A stretch of 64,000 nucleotides of DNA, from positions 150,323-214,322 of the forward strand of contig NZ_JAATVV010000010.1 in assembly GCF_013184775.1 (NCBI RefSeq). Reading direction: 5' to 3'. Shown in pieces: positions 37,002 to 46,691 of the stretch. This DNA is from Martelella sp. HB161492 (GTDB lineage Bacteria; Pseudomonadota; Alphaproteobacteria; Rhizobiales; Rhizobiaceae). The position numbers and the translations under genes are program-made. The notes under the pieces are model-generated. The model was given only the letters and a program-made list of their open reading frames with translations. It was not told the DNA's origin and made no database searches. The first letter of the stretch is position 1; every line of letters starts with the position of its first letter.

Positions 37002-38600
37002 ATGAAAAATTTCAAAGCTTTGGCTTTGGCGACCACGGTCTTCGTGGCGCTTGGTGGTGCAGCAAGTGCAAAGACGCTGGTCTATTGCTCGGAAGGCTCG
37101 CCAGAGGGCTTTGACCCGTCCGCCTATACCAGCGGCACGACCTTCGACGCATCCTCGCGCACGATCTTCAATCGTCTGGTCGAATTCAAGCATGGCAGCA
37201 CGGAGACCGAACCTGGTCTTGCCACCAGCTATGACATTTCCGATGACGGCCTGACCTACACATTTCACCTGCGTCCGGGCGTCAAGTTCCAGACCACCGA
37301 CTTCTTCACGCCGACGCGTGACATGAATGCCGATGACGTTGTGTTCTCCTTCGAGCGCCAGCTCGACAAGGATAATGCATGGTATGCCTATGCACCGGGC
37401 ATTTCCTGGGAATATTTCGATGCGATGAGCTTCCCGAGCCTGATCAAGAGCGTTGAGAAGGTCGACGACATGACGGTCAAGTTCACCCTGAACCGTCCGG
37501 AAGCGCCCTTCATCGCCGATCTGGCCATGGATTTCGCTTCGATCGTGTCGAAGGAATATGCTGATCAGCTCGCCGCTGCCGGCACCAAGGAACAGTTCAA
37601 CCAGAAGCCGGTCGGCACGGGTCCGTTCCAGTTTGTCGCCTATCAGCAGGATGCTGTGATCCGCTACAAGGCCTTCCCGGATTACTGGGCCGGCAAGCAG
37701 AAGATCGACAATCTCGTCTTCGCCATCACCACGGACGCCTCCGTGCGCCGGCAGAAGCTTGAAGCCGGCGAATGCCAGATCATGCCCTATCCCTCGCCTG
37801 CCGATGTCGAGGCGCTGAAGGGCAATGACAAGCTGAATGTCGAGGAAAGCGCCGGTCTCAACATCGGTTACCTTGCCTATAACACCACCCAGGCGCCCTT
37901 CGACAATCCGAAGGTCCGCAAGGCGCTCAACATGGCGATCGACAAGCCGGCCATCATTGATGCCGTCTTCCAGGGGACGGGCCAGGTCGCCAAGAACCCG
38001 ATCCCGCCGACCATGTGGTCCTATAATGATGCGGTACAGGATGATCCCTATGATCCCGATGCCGCCAAGAAGATGCTGGAAGATGCCGGTGTGACCGATC
38101 TGTCGATGAAGATCTGGGCCATGCCTGTTCAGCGTCCCTATAACCCCAATGCCCGCCGCATGGCAGAATTGCTGCAGGCCGATTTCGCCAAGGTCGGCGT
38201 CAAGGCCGAGATCGTCTCTTATGAGTGGGGTGAATATCTCGCCCGCTCCGGAGAAAAGGATCATGACGGTGCGGTTCTGCTCGGCTGGACCGGTGACAAC
38301 GGCGATCCCGACAACTTCCTCGCCACGCTGCTTGGCTGCGATGCCGTCGGCACGTCGTCAAACGTTGCCGAATTCTGCTATCAGCCTTACGAGGATCTGA
38401 TCCAGAAGGCCAAGGTCACCTCGGACATGGCCGAGCGTACCAAGCTTTACGAACAGGCACAGGTCATCTTCAAGGAACAGGCACCGTGGGCGACGATTGC
38501 CCATTCCACGGTCTATATCCCGATGACCAAGTCGGTGGAAAACTTCGTCATCGATCCGCTCGGCTATCACCGTTTCGACGGTGTCGATATCGCTGAGTAA
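37002..38600 (+). CDS. Dipeptide/oligopeptide ABC transporter, substrate-binding protein
   Basis: 532 residues of SBP family 5. A signal peptide ends AASA near residue 23. The mature chain starts KTLVYCSEGSPEGFDPSAYTSG, typical of DppA. FNRLVEFKHGSTETEPGLATSY and RPGVKFQTTDFFTP are further family signatures. AAGGGGAAAACC precedes the ATG. It is the first gene of a complete five-gene operon with the order DppA-B-C-D-F. The precise ligand (dipeptide, haem or other) cannot be told. Confidence 0.93.
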   Translation: MKNFKALALATTVFVALGGAASAKTLVYCSEGSPEGFDPSAYTSGTTFDASSRTIFNRLVEFKHGSTETEPGLATSYDISDDGLTYTFHLRPGVKFQTTDFFTPTRDMNADDVVFSFERQLDKDNAWYAYAPGISWEYFDAMSFPSLIKSVEKVDDMTVKFTLNRPEAPFIADLAMDFASIVSKEYADQLAAAGTKEQFNQKPVGTGPFQFVAYQQDAVIRYKAFPDYWAGKQKIDNLVFAITTDASVRRQKLEAGECQIMPYPSPADVEALKGNDKLNVEESAGLNIGYLAYNTTQAPFDNPKVRKALNMAIDKPAIIDAVFQGTGQVAKNPIPPTMWSYNDAVQDDPYDPDAAKKMLEDAGVTDLSMKIWAMPVQRPYNPNARRMAELLQADFAKVGVKAEIVSYEWGEYLARSGEKDHDGAVLLGWTGDNGDPDNFLATLLGCDAVGTSSNVAEFCYQPYEDLIQKAKVTSDMAERTKLYEQAQVIFKEQAPWATIAHSTVYIPMTKSVENFVIDPLGYHRFDGVDIAE

Positions 38601-38615
38601 GGTTTCAGAGACAAA

Positions 38616-38643
38616 GAAGAGGGCCGCCTGAACGGCCCTCTTC
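38616..38643 (+). terminator. Hairpin between binding-protein and permease genes
   Basis: GAAGAGGGCCG pairs perfectly with CGGCCCTCTTC over a 6-nt loop, with only TCC after it. Such structures after binding-protein genes usually stabilise the upstream mRNA or cause partial termination, giving more binding protein than permease. Confidence 0.6.
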
Positions 38644-38660
38644 CCTATCAGGGCATACCC

Positions 38661-39668
38661 ATGATCAAATTCATTCTCGGCAAGCTCCTGCTGATTGTGC
38701 CGACCTTTATCGGCATCACCATTGTCGCCTTTGGTTTCGTCCGCGTTCTGCCGGGCGATCCGATTCTGCTGATGGCCGGCGAACACGGCATTTCGCCCGA
38801 ACGCTATCAGGAACTGGTGCACCAGTTCGGCTATGACAGGCCGATCGTCATACAATATTTCGATTATGTCTGGGGGCTGTTGCACGGTGATTTCGGCATT
38901 TCGCTGTCGACCAAGCAACCGGTGCTGACCGAATTTCTGGCCCGTTTTCCGGCAACCGCCGAGCTTTCCATCTGCGCCATGATCCTGGCGGTCGCAATCG
39001 GCCTTCCCGCCGGCGTCCTTGCCGCTGTCAAGCGCGGCTCCTGGTTCGATCAGGCAGCCATGGGCGCGGCCTTGACCGGCTATTCCATGCCGATCTTCTG
39101 GTGGGGGCTGCTGCTGATCATCCTGTTCTCGGGTGTGCTGGGCTGGACACCGGTTTCGGGGCGTATCTCGCTGCTCTATTATTTCCCGGCCGTCACCGGC
39201 TTCATGACCATTGATTCCCTGCTGTCAGGCCAGGAGGGCGCGTTTACCTCGGCGCTGTCGCATCTCATCCTGCCGGCCATCGTGCTCGGAACCATTCCGC
39301 TGGCGGTGATTGCGCGGCAGACGCGCTCGGCCATGCTGGAAGTGATGGGCGAGGATTATGTCCGCACCGCCCGCGCCAAGGGCCTGTCGGGCAATCGCGT
39401 CATCGGCGTTCATGCGCTCAGAAACGCGCTGATCCCGGTGGTCACCACGATCGGCCTCCAGGTCGGCATGCTGATGGCGGGCGCGATCCTGACAGAGACG
39501 ATCTTTTCCTGGCCGGGTATCGGCAAGTGGATGATCGATTCCATTTCACGCCGCGATTATCCGGTTGTCCAGGGCGGCCTCGTCCTGATCGCCGGTCTCG
39601 TCATGCTGGTCAACCTTGTGGTCGATCTCATGTATGGCCTCATCAACCCGCGCATTCGCCACCAATAG
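38661..39668 (+). CDS. Peptide ABC transporter permease, DppB type
   Basis: 335 residues with six membrane helices. It starts MIKFILGKLLLIVPTFIGIT and carries the periplasmic loop (GDPILLMAGEHGISPERYQEL) of DppB/OppB. The coupling loop is DYVRTARAKGLSGNRVIGVHALRNALIPVVTT, and ETIFSWPGIGKWMIDSISRRDYPVVQG is diagnostic. It pairs with the permease encoded next. Confidence 0.95.
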   Translation: MIKFILGKLLLIVPTFIGITIVAFGFVRVLPGDPILLMAGEHGISPERYQELVHQFGYDRPIVIQYFDYVWGLLHGDFGISLSTKQPVLTEFLARFPATAELSICAMILAVAIGLPAGVLAAVKRGSWFDQAAMGAALTGYSMPIFWWGLLLIILFSGVLGWTPVSGRISLLYYFPAVTGFMTIDSLLSGQEGAFTSALSHLILPAIVLGTIPLAVIARQTRSAMLEVMGEDYVRTARAKGLSGNRVIGVHALRNALIPVVTTIGLQVGMLMAGAILTETIFSWPGIGKWMIDSISRRDYPVVQGGLVLIAGLVMLVNLVVDLMYGLINPRIRHQ

Positions 39669-39678
39669 GAGGACCGCC

Positions 39679-40587
39679 ATGACCGATAACGTCACCGTCA
39701 CCGCGGCCCAGCGCAGACATGTCCGCCTGCAGATGCTCGCCGAATTCTGGCATTATTTCAGCCAGAGCAAGGGCGCCGTCATTGGCCTTGCCATCATTGT
39801 CGCGCTCATTCTCGTGGCGATTTTCGCCCCCTTTCTTGCACCGCATAATCCCGATCAGCAAAATGTCGCCATGCGGCTGACGCCGCCAGTCTGGGAAGCC
39901 AAGGGCACGTTCACCTATCTGCTTGGCACCGATGCGCTCGGCCGTGATATTCTCTCGCGACTGATCTTCGGTTCACGCTTTTCACTGCTGATCGGCATTG
40001 TCGTCGTTTCCATCGCGCTGTTCTTCGGCATCGTTCTCGGCCTGCTTGCCGGTTTCTTCCGTGGCTGGGTCGATGTTGCGATCATGCGCGTCATGGACGT
40101 CATTCTTGCCTTTCCGCCACTGCTTCTGGCGCTTGTGCTGGTCGCGGTTCTCGGCCCCGGACTGTTCAATGCGATGATTGCCATCGCGCTCGTCCTGCAG
40201 CCGCATTTCGCCCGTCTGACCCGTGCCGCCGTCATGGCGGAGTCGCGTCGGGAATATGTTGTCTCCGCCCGCGTCGCCGGAGCCCGCAACGGCCGGCTGA
40301 TGTTTAGAACCATCCTGCCCAACTGCCTGTCGCCGCTGATCGTGCAGGGCACGCTGTCCTTCTCGGACGCGATCCTGAATGCCGCTGCCCTTGGCTTTCT
40401 CGGCATGGGTGCCCAGCCGCCGACCCCGGAATGGGGCACGATGCTGGCTGAAGCGCGCGAATTCATTCTCTCCGCCTGGTGGGTCGTCACCTTCCCCGGC
40501 CTTGCTATCCTGATCACGGTTCTGGCGATCAATCTGGTCGGCGACGGCCTGCGCGACGCCTTTGACCCGAAACTGAAGCGGAGCTGA
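39679..40587 (+). CDS. Peptide ABC transporter permease, DppC type
   Basis: 302 residues with six helices. The start at 39679 follows AGGAGGACCGCC; a longer frame upstream overlaps dppB and is rejected. LLGTDALGRDILSRLIFGSR and the coupling segment REYVVSARVAGARNGRLMFRTILPN are family signatures, as is SDAILNAAALGFLGMGAQPPTPEWG. Confidence 0.95.
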   Translation: MTDNVTVTAAQRRHVRLQMLAEFWHYFSQSKGAVIGLAIIVALILVAIFAPFLAPHNPDQQNVAMRLTPPVWEAKGTFTYLLGTDALGRDILSRLIFGSRFSLLIGIVVVSIALFFGIVLGLLAGFFRGWVDVAIMRVMDVILAFPPLLLALVLVAVLGPGLFNAMIAIALVLQPHFARLTRAAVMAESRREYVVSARVAGARNGRLMFRTILPNCLSPLIVQGTLSFSDAILNAAALGFLGMGAQPPTPEWGTMLAEAREFILSAWWVVTFPGLAILITVLAINLVGDGLRDAFDPKLKRS

Positions 40588-40591
40588 GCCC

Positions 40592-41434
40592 ATGTCACTT
40601 CTCGATGTGAAAAATCTCTCCGTTTCCTTTCCGACCGCCTCGGGTCAGACAACGGTGCTGCACAAGGCCTCCTATGTCATCGACAAGGGGGAGGTGCTCG
40701 CGATCGTCGGTGAATCGGGCTCCGGCAAATCGGTTGCCATGCTGGCGGTGATGGGACTTCTGCCGCCAACGGCAACCGTGACCGCTGATCACGTGCTGTT
40801 CGAGGGCCGCGATCTGATGACCATGCCGGTCAAGGAGCGGCGCAGGATCATCGGCAAGGATATCGCCATGATCTTTCAGGAGCCGGTTGCCAGCCTCAAT
40901 CCGTGCTTCACCGCCGGCTACCAGATCGACGAGGTGCTGAAACAGCATCTGAAGCTTGACCGCAAGGGCCGCCATGCCCGGGCACTGGAACTGTTGAAGG
41001 CCGTCGGCATTCCCGAGCCGGAGGAGAAGCTGAAGGCCTATCCGCACCAGATGTCGGGCGGCCAGTGCCAGCGCATCATGATCGCCATCGCCATGGCCTG
41101 CGAGCCGAAGCTGCTGATTGCCGACGAGCCGACCACCGCGCTCGACGTGACGATCCAGAAGCAGATCCTCGAACTTCTGGCGCGGCTGCAGCTGGAAACC
41201 GGCATGGCGATGATCATGATCACCCATGACATGGGCGTGGTGGCGGAAACCGCAGACCGCGTGATCGTGCAATATCACGGCCGCAAGATGGAAGAGGCCG
41301 ATGTGCTGTCGCTGTTCGAGGCGCCGAAACACGCCTATACGCGGGCGCTTCTGTCGGCACTGCCGGAAAACGCCACGGGCGACCGGTTGCCGACCATCGA
41401 TTACACGGCTGAATTTGCAGGAGATGGCGAATGA
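40592..41434 (+). CDS. Peptide ABC transporter ATP-binding protein, DppD type
   Basis: 280 residues. Walker [10 protein letters not shown], signature MSGGQCQRI, Walker [13 protein letters not shown] and the switch His in ITHDMG. The Q-C-Q in place of Q-R-Q in the signature is a minor change. C-terminal iron-sulphur Cys residues of OppD-type proteins are not seen. It overlaps the next gene by 4 nt. Confidence 0.95.
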   Translation: MSLLDVKNLSVSFPTASGQTTVLHKASYVIDKGEVLAIVGESGSGKSVAMLAVMGLLPPTATVTADHVLFEGRDLMTMPVKERRRIIGKDIAMIFQEPVASLNPCFTAGYQIDEVLKQHLKLDRKGRHARALELLKAVGIPEPEEKLKAYPHQMSGGQCQRIMIAIAMACEPKLLIADEPTTALDVTIQKQILELLARLQLETGMAMIMITHDMGVVAETADRVIVQYHGRKMEEADVLSLFEAPKHAYTRALLSALPENATGDRLPTIDYTAEFAGDGE

Positions 41435-42276
41435 GCGATATCGTCGCCGAAGGCAGGAAGATCACCCGCGACTACATCATTCCCGGTGGCATGTTCGGCA
41501 AGCCGCGCACCGTGCAGGCGCTGAAGGGCATCGACTTTTCCGTCGAGCGCGGCAAGACGCTGGCGCTGGTGGGGGAATCGGGCTGCGGAAAATCGACGCT
41601 CGCCCGCATCATCACCATGATTGATCCGCAGACTTCGGGCGAACTGAAGCTTGGCGGCCATGTTGTCGATATCGCCAGGCACCGGCCGACGGCGGAGATG
41701 CGCCGCCGGGTGCAGATCGTGTTCCAGAACCCCTATGGCTCGCTCAACCCGCGTCAGAAGGTCGGCGATGTGCTGACCGAGCCGCTGCAGCTCAATACGG
41801 ATCTGTCCGCATCTGACCGCCGCGACAAGGCCCATGACATGCTGAAAAAGGTCGGTCTGGGGCCGGAACATTACGAGCGCTACCCGCACATGTTCTCCGG
41901 TGGCCAGCGTCAGCGCATCGCCATTGCCCGGGCGCTGATCCTCAATCCGAGCCTGCTGGTTCTGGACGAGCCTGTCTCGGCGCTCGATCTTTCGGTACAG
42001 GCACAGATCCTCAATCTGCTGGCGGATCTGCAGGATGAGCTGCAGCTCACCTATATCTTCGTCAGCCATGATCTGTCGGTGGTGCGCTATATCTGCGATG
42101 AGATCATGGTGATGTATTTCGGTGAGGTGGTGGAACGCGGCACGCGCGACGAGGTGTTCACCGACCCGAAGCATGATTACACCAAGACGCTGTTTGCCGC
42201 GACGCCGCGCGCCGATGTCGATCACATCCGTGCCCGTCTTGCCGCCAAGCAGGCAAGGCTTGCCGCTGGCGGCTAG
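41431..42276 (+). CDS. Peptide ABC transporter ATP-binding protein, DppF type
   Basis: 281 residues. Walker A GESGCGKST, the FQNPYGSLNPRQKVGDVLTEPL Q-loop region, signature FSGGQRQRI and Walker B LLVLDEPVSALD. It is the second ATPase of the heterodimer and the last gene of the operon. A partial copy of the dispersed repeat follows 9 nt after its stop. Confidence 0.95.
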   Translation: MSDIVAEGRKITRDYIIPGGMFGKPRTVQALKGIDFSVERGKTLALVGESGCGKSTLARIITMIDPQTSGELKLGGHVVDIARHRPTAEMRRRVQIVFQNPYGSLNPRQKVGDVLTEPLQLNTDLSASDRRDKAHDMLKKVGLGPEHYERYPHMFSGGQRQRIAIARALILNPSLLVLDEPVSALDLSVQAQILNLLADLQDELQLTYIFVSHDLSVVRYICDEIMVMYFGEVVERGTRDEVFTDPKHDYTKTLFAATPRADVDHIRARLAAKQARLAAGG

Positions 42277-42284
42277 AGTGCCGC

Positions 42285-42340
42285 GCGTCCTTTTGGACGC
42301 AGCATGACGCTCTATCTCATTGGATCTACGCATCGTTCTT
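42285..42340 (+). repeat. Dispersed repeat, copy 2 (truncated)
   Basis: GCGTCCTTTTGGACGCAGCA followed by GACGCTC..CTCATTG.ATC.ACGCATCGTTCTT matches 2435-2490 almost throughout. The second half (the long palindrome of copy 1) is missing; the sequence diverges at 42341. It sits between the convergent dppF-type and Hsp70 genes. Confidence 0.7.
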
Positions 42341-42382
42341 ATGGGCGCGGATCGGCGTGACCCAATCGGACCGCGCTCTTCG

Positions 42383-42406
42383 CCGGCCGGACCTCGTTCC
42401 GGCCGG
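42383..42406. terminator. GC-rich hairpin between convergent genes
   Basis: CCGGCCGGA (42383-42391) pairs with TCCGGCCGG (42398-42406) over 6 nt. No T-run follows, so it may mark the transcript end weakly. It lies between the peptide-ABC operon and the Hsp70 gene. Confidence 0.35.
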
Positions 42407-42454
42407 AACGGCCTTCTCTCTATGGCTTTGGCGGTTGCAGAAGCGGTCTGACCG

Positions 42455-43750
42455 TCAAAGCTCCTTTGGAAAATCGTCGCCGGCACCAATCAGCGCCAGC
42501 CCATGGGCAATGGACAGCAATTCGCCGCCGGTTTCGATCCTGGTCCTGTCAAACCGGTTCTCGAAGATGCGCCGCACCGCTGGCACGAAGGATGAGCCGC
42601 CGGTCAGGAACACCTTGTCGATATCGCCGGCCTGAAGGCCCGAGGCGGCGATGCCTTCATCAAGAGCCTCTTCCATCTGCACAAGCTCGGCGCCAATCCA
42701 GCCTTCAAAATCTGCGCGGCGCACCGTGGTGCGGCTGTTGCGGCCAAGCGGGGCGAAGAAGAATTCCGCCTCCTCCGCATCCGACAGCGCCCGCTTGGTC
42801 GCCGAGACCGCTTCATAGAGCGGATAGCCTTCGTCATTTTCGATCAGATCGATGAAGAGCTCGAGCTTGTCAGGTTCGATGGCGTCGCGCGTGAGGCTCT
42901 TCAGATCGGTAAAATCGCGCGTGGTCTTGAAGATCGACAGCTGGCTCCAGCGACCGAAACTGGCGTAATAGTTCGACGGCACATCAAGCAGCTTGCCGAA
43001 GCTCCTATATTGCGAGCCCTTGCCGATCATCGGGCTGACGACATTGTCGATCAGGCGATAGTCGAACATGTCACCGGCAACGCCGACACCGGAATGCGAC
43101 AGCGGTTCGGCGGCGAGTTTGCCAGCCGTCTTCGAAAAGCGGATGATCGAATAGTCGGTGGTGCCGCCGCCGAAATCGGCGACCAGAACATTGGCATCGG
43201 ATGTCAGCCTTTCGGCGAAATACCAGGCCGCGGCGACCGGTTCGAGCACGAAGCGGATCTCGGGAAAGCCGAAGCGCGACAGGGCCTCGTTATAGCGTTC
43301 AAGCGCGAGGCTCTCATCCGCGCCGATTCCGGCAAAGCGCACCGGACGTCCGGCCACGACCCGGCTCACATCTGTGGGCCAGTTATCACCGGCATAATTC
43401 ATCAGCTTGCGCAGAAAAACGGTCATCAGATCGGCAAAGCTATGACGCCTGCCATGCACGGCGGTTTCCTTGAAGATCGGGCTGGCGGCATAGGTCTTGA
43501 TCGACTGCAGAAAACGGCATTCACCAGGATGGTCGATCAGCGTGCGGATGGCGGCGGCTCCTGCCTCCGTCAGAAGCGGGGCGGCCGGCTGGCGGTCGCG
43601 CATGAAGGACAGGCAGGTGCGCATCGTATCGGTCTCGCCGGCAATGCTCTCGAATCGCAGCGAATGGGTCACACCGGCATTGCTGCTTTTGGTGTCTGGC
43701 ATGGCAATCACGGTATTGGTCGTGCCGAAATCCAGTCCGAGAGCGGTCAT
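42455..43750 (-). CDS. Hsp70-family protein, YegD-like
   Basis: 431 residues starting MTALGLDFGTTNTVIA with AAGGATGTCGCC upstream. The actin-like ATPase fold is shown by the phosphate-1 loop DFGTTNT, ADFGGGTTDYS (phosphate 2) and FLTGGSSFVPAV (adenosine). The peptide-binding domain of DnaK is absent; the length and FLQSIKTYAASPIF fit the YegD group of truncated Hsp70s. The function is unknown. Confidence 0.88.
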   Translation of the reverse strand: MTALGLDFGTTNTVIAMPDTKSSNAGVTHSLRFESIAGETDTMRTCLSFMRDRQPAAPLLTEAGAAAIRTLIDHPGECRFLQSIKTYAASPIFKETAVHGRRHSFADLMTVFLRKLMNYAGDNWPTDVSRVVAGRPVRFAGIGADESLALERYNEALSRFGFPEIRFVLEPVAAAWYFAERLTSDANVLVADFGGGTTDYSIIRFSKTAGKLAAEPLSHSGVGVAGDMFDYRLIDNVVSPMIGKGSQYRSFGKLLDVPSNYYASFGRWSQLSIFKTTRDFTDLKSLTRDAIEPDKLELFIDLIENDEGYPLYEAVSATKRALSDAEEAEFFFAPLGRNSRTTVRRADFEGWIGAELVQMEEALDEGIAASGLQAGDIDKVFLTGGSSFVPAVRRIFENRFDRTRIETGGELLSIAHGLALIGAGDDFPKEL

Positions 43751-43836
43751 GGCGACATCCTTTCGCAAAATGCATCAACAAGAGGGAAGGGGCGGCGTTT
43801 ATACGCCTGTTCCTGTCGATTGCAATGGCCGGACGG

Positions 43837-43871
43837 CATAAAACCCGCCGCCATGGAATGGCGACGGGTTT
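43837..43871 (-). terminator. Terminator of the phosphotransacetylase gene
   Basis: AAACCCG-c-CGCCAT (43841-43854) pairs with ATGGCG-a-CGGGTTT (43858-43871), a 13-of-14-bp stem with a 3-nt loop. On the minus strand it ends in GGGTTTTATG. It separates the phosphotransacetylase gene from the Hsp70 gene downstream. Confidence 0.6.
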
Positions 43872-43957
43872 GAAACGAGCAGCGCTTGCGATGTTACGGG
43901 GCAATCCGAACGAGGGCCAGACCAGCCTGACCGTCAGGGATCAGTCCCGGGCGCATG

Positions 43958-44911
43958 TCACAGCGCAGGCATGCGGCCGTTGCGGCGGGCATCCGCCATC
44001 AGAACGGCGATCGCGCAGGAACCGATGCGCGACTGCGCACCATCGGCGCGGCTCGTGAGGATGACAGGGATCCGGGCACCGAGAATGATGCCCGAGGAGG
44101 TGGCGCCGCCAAGCAGAACCAGCTGCTTGGCCAGCATGTTGCCGCTTTCCAGATCCGGCGTCAGCAGGATGTCGGCATCGCCGGAAACGACCGAGGAAAT
44201 GCCCTTGATCTTGGCGGCTTCGAGGCTGATCGCGTTGTCGAAGGCGAGCGGGCCGTCAACAATGGCATTGGTGATCTGGCCGCGATCGGCCATTTTCGAC
44301 AGGCAGGCCGCGTCGATCGTGGACTGAATGGCCGGGTTGACCGTTTCCACGGCGGACAGAACCGCGACCTTCGGTGTGATCGGGGTTTCGGAAATGCCGA
44401 TCATCAGATCGATGGCGTTCTGGGCGATATCGGCCTTGGCGGCCAGGTCCGGCTTGATGTTCATCGCTGCATCAGTGATGAAGAAGGGCTTGGGATATTC
44501 GGGATCGACCATCGCGAAGACATGGCTGATGCGACGGCCGGTGCGCAGGCCGGCATCCTTCTTCAGCACGGCACTCATATATTCGTCGGTATGCAGGCTG
44601 CCCTTCATCAGGGCTTCGACTTCACCCTTGGAGGCAAGGGCGACGGCCTGGGCGGCGGAAGCATGGCTGTGCGGCGTGTCGACGATCTGGTAGCCGTCGA
44701 TATTGATGCCGTTTTCCTCGGCAACGGCCTTGATCTTGGCTTCGGGGCCAACCAGAATCGGGATGATCAGACCTTCGTGAGCGGCTTCAACGGCACCCAG
44801 GAGCGCATCGCGGCTGCAGGGATGAACGACGGCAACGGTGATCGCGGGCTTTTCGGCAGCGCGTTTGATGAAATCCTTGTTGAACCCTGCGACGTCGAAT
44901 TTGTCAGCCAT
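43958..44911 (-). CDS. Phosphate acetyl/butyryltransferase
   Basis: 317 residues of the PTA_PTB family, which interconverts acyl-CoA and acyl phosphate. PCSRDALLGAVEAAHEGLI, GSLHTDEYMSAVLKK, HVFAMVDPEYPKPFFITDAAMNI and DILLTPDLESGNMLAKQL are family signatures. The last of these, with GGATSSGIILGARIPVILTSRAD, lines the active site. There is no MaoC-like N-terminal domain as in bifunctional forms. An acetate kinase partner is not next to it. AAAAGGAGTTCATTCCC precedes the ATG. Confidence 0.9.
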   Translation of the reverse strand: MADKFDVAGFNKDFIKRAAEKPAITVAVVHPCSRDALLGAVEAAHEGLIIPILVGPEAKIKAVAEENGINIDGYQIVDTPHSHASAAQAVALASKGEVEALMKGSLHTDEYMSAVLKKDAGLRTGRRISHVFAMVDPEYPKPFFITDAAMNIKPDLAAKADIAQNAIDLMIGISETPITPKVAVLSAVETVNPAIQSTIDAACLSKMADRGQITNAIVDGPLAFDNAISLEAAKIKGISSVVSGDADILLTPDLESGNMLAKQLVLLGGATSSGIILGARIPVILTSRADGAQSRIGSCAIAVLMADARRNGRMPAL

Positions 44912-45361
44912 GGGAATGAACTCCTTTTAGAAATTCTTTGAGAGGAAGCTTGGGAGAGCGGTGAGGCAAGCGAGCGGAAGAACAGCGAAACCTGGCCCGA
45001 TATATCTTGTCATTCTGGCCTTCATTTTCTCGATCCGTCCTGCCATCCTTGCGCATCTGAACTGTCGCTTTCGGTCTGGCCGCAAGCAGAAAGTCGCATT
45101 CGTTGCATCGGCATCCCCGTCGGCGGCCGCAAGGCGCCTTTCCGGGACTGTCTCGCTGGCCTGAATGACGTTATGACGAAAGCCCGGACATGGGCAATCA
45201 TGCGTTTGAAACAGGCTCGTATGCAAGTTGAGTTACGACTTAAGGCTAAGGCTTGGGCCGGGCCTTGAGCAAGATCAATCGGAAAGGCAGTGATTTGCCA
45301 TTTCCGGAAATCAATGTATCGGGAGACGGTCGGATCATCAGCCGGCCCAAAGGAGACACAC
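44912..45361. other. Intergenic region
   Basis: 450 bases with divergent promoters for the phosphotransacetylase gene and the lysozyme-inhibitor-like gene. Short open frames here lack ribosome binding sites and protein-like composition. AAGGC..GGCCTT near 45250 is a weak hairpin. Nothing else is seen. Confidence 0.5.
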
Positions 45362-45727
45362 ATGAAAGCCCTCATCGCTCTGGCTGGCGCCAACTTTGCT
45401 CTTGCGCTTCTTGCTGTCACGCCGGCGCTTGCCGAAGACGCCATCACCATTCCGCTGCCTGCCGGGGTCACGGCCGCGACCATTGATGCTGATTACGATT
45501 GCGGCGGCACGTCGGTCAAGGCGCAGTATATCAATGCCGGCGATGTTCATCTTGCAACCCTTGCCTTCGACGATCAGTTCACGGTCGCATCGGAAGCGAT
45601 CGCCGCGTCAGGCGCGCGTTATGTTTCGGGCTTTTATGTCTGGTGGACAAAGGGCGATGACGCCACGCTTTACGATATGCGCAAGGGCGAGAATGATCCC
45701 GGCATTGCCTGCAAGGCTGCCGGTTGA
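45362..45727 (+). CDS. MliC/PliC-family lysozyme inhibitor-like protein
   Basis: 121 residues with a Sec signal peptide cleaved after ALA near residue 24. The domain matches MliC: YDCGGTSVKAQYINAGDVHLATL, then ASGARYVSGFYVWWTKGDDATLY. Cys47 and Cys117 could form the family disulphide. Such proteins block host c-type lysozyme in the periplasm. It is not a lipoprotein here (no lipobox). AAAGGAGACACAC precedes the ATG. Confidence 0.82.
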   Translation: MKALIALAGANFALALLAVTPALAEDAITIPLPAGVTAATIDADYDCGGTSVKAQYINAGDVHLATLAFDDQFTVASEAIAASGARYVSGFYVWWTKGDDATLYDMRKGENDPGIACKAAG

Positions 45728-45754
45728 TCCGCCGTCCGGGTGTCATACACTGAT

Positions 45755-46285
45755 ATGGATCGCTTTATCCTGATTTCGGGCTGTTCGGGCGGCGGCAAGT
45801 CCAGTCTCGTCGACGCCCTCGCCGCGCGTGGCTTCAACACGGTGAGCGAACCCGGACGGCGGATCGTCGCCGAGGAAATCTCCGGCGACGGCGCCAATCT
45901 GCCCTGGAAAAATCCACGTGGATTTGCCCTGCGGCTGGTTGCGGTCGCGCTTTCAGATTACGCGGCGGCAACACGGCTTGAAGGTCCCGTCTTCTTCGAC
46001 CGCGGTCTTGTCGATGCCATTTCAGCGCTCAGCCATGCGACGGGGCAGGCGGCGGATATTGCCCGCGCCCACCGCCATTTCTGTCACCGGCAGGTCTTCA
46101 TGGCACCGCCCTGGCCGGAGATCTATGTGCAGGACGCAGAACGCCGGCACGGGCTTTCAGCGGCGATGGACGAATATGAGCGGCTGGCAGCCTTCTACCC
46201 GCAGCTCGGTTATGACGTCGTGGCCTTGCCGAAGACGGATATTGCTGCCCGCGCCGATTTCGTTCTCGCCCGGATCGGGTTTTGA
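45755..46285 (+). CDS. Small P-loop ATPase/kinase-like protein (AAA_28 type)
   Basis: 176 residues. The P-loop is ISGCSGGGKSSL (residues 7-18), with EPGRRIVAEE and FFDRGLVDAISAL downstream, as in the AAA_28 group of predicted ATPases or kinases. The start is uncertain: GTG at 45740 adds five residues. It follows the MliC gene by 27 nt on the same strand. The substrate is unknown. Confidence 0.8.
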   Translation: MDRFILISGCSGGGKSSLVDALAARGFNTVSEPGRRIVAEEISGDGANLPWKNPRGFALRLVAVALSDYAAATRLEGPVFFDRGLVDAISALSHATGQAADIARAHRHFCHRQVFMAPPWPEIYVQDAERRHGLSAAMDEYERLAAFYPQLGYDVVALPKTDIAARADFVLARIGF

Positions 46286-46295
46286 AAGCCCGGCG

Positions 46296-46691
46296 TTACC
46301 TGAAACGTCCGCCGCGCTGAAGCACTTCGATCTTGTAGCCATCGGGATCGGTGATGAAGAAGAACCGGGCAAAGTCTGCGCCGTCGCGCTCCATGGTGAC
46401 AAGCTTGCCGAGCGGCAGGCCGATCTTGGTCAGGCGTTCATATTCGGCATCAATGTCGTCGACCGATACGGCCAGGTGGCCATAGCCATTGCCAAGGTCA
46501 TAGGCTTCGCTCTGGCCGTCATTGACGGTGAGCTCCAGTTCGAAGCCGGTGTCTTCATTGGCGAGATAAATCAGGGTGAAACCGTCGAAAGGATAGCGGT
46601 CGACGGGCTTCAGCCCGAACACGACATCGTAGAAATCGATCGAACGGGCCTCGTCGAGAACGCGAATCATCGAGTGGATCATCTTGGCCAT
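46296..46691 (-). CDS. Glyoxalase I-like protein (VOC superfamily)
   Basis: 131 residues. IHSMIRVLDEARSIDFYDVVFGL, LIYLANEDTGFELELT and GYGHLAVSVDDID are the lactoylglutathione lyase signatures; metal ligands His6, Glu (FELEL), His (GHLA) and Glu (KIEVLQ) are in place. It probably converts the methylglyoxal-glutathione adduct to S-lactoylglutathione. The start at 46691 has GAGGAAAAACC upstream. Confidence 0.9.
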   Translation of the reverse strand: MAKMIHSMIRVLDEARSIDFYDVVFGLKPVDRYPFDGFTLIYLANEDTGFELELTVNDGQSEAYDLGNGYGHLAVSVDDIDAEYERLTKIGLPLGKLVTMERDGADFARFFFITDPDGYKIEVLQRGGRFR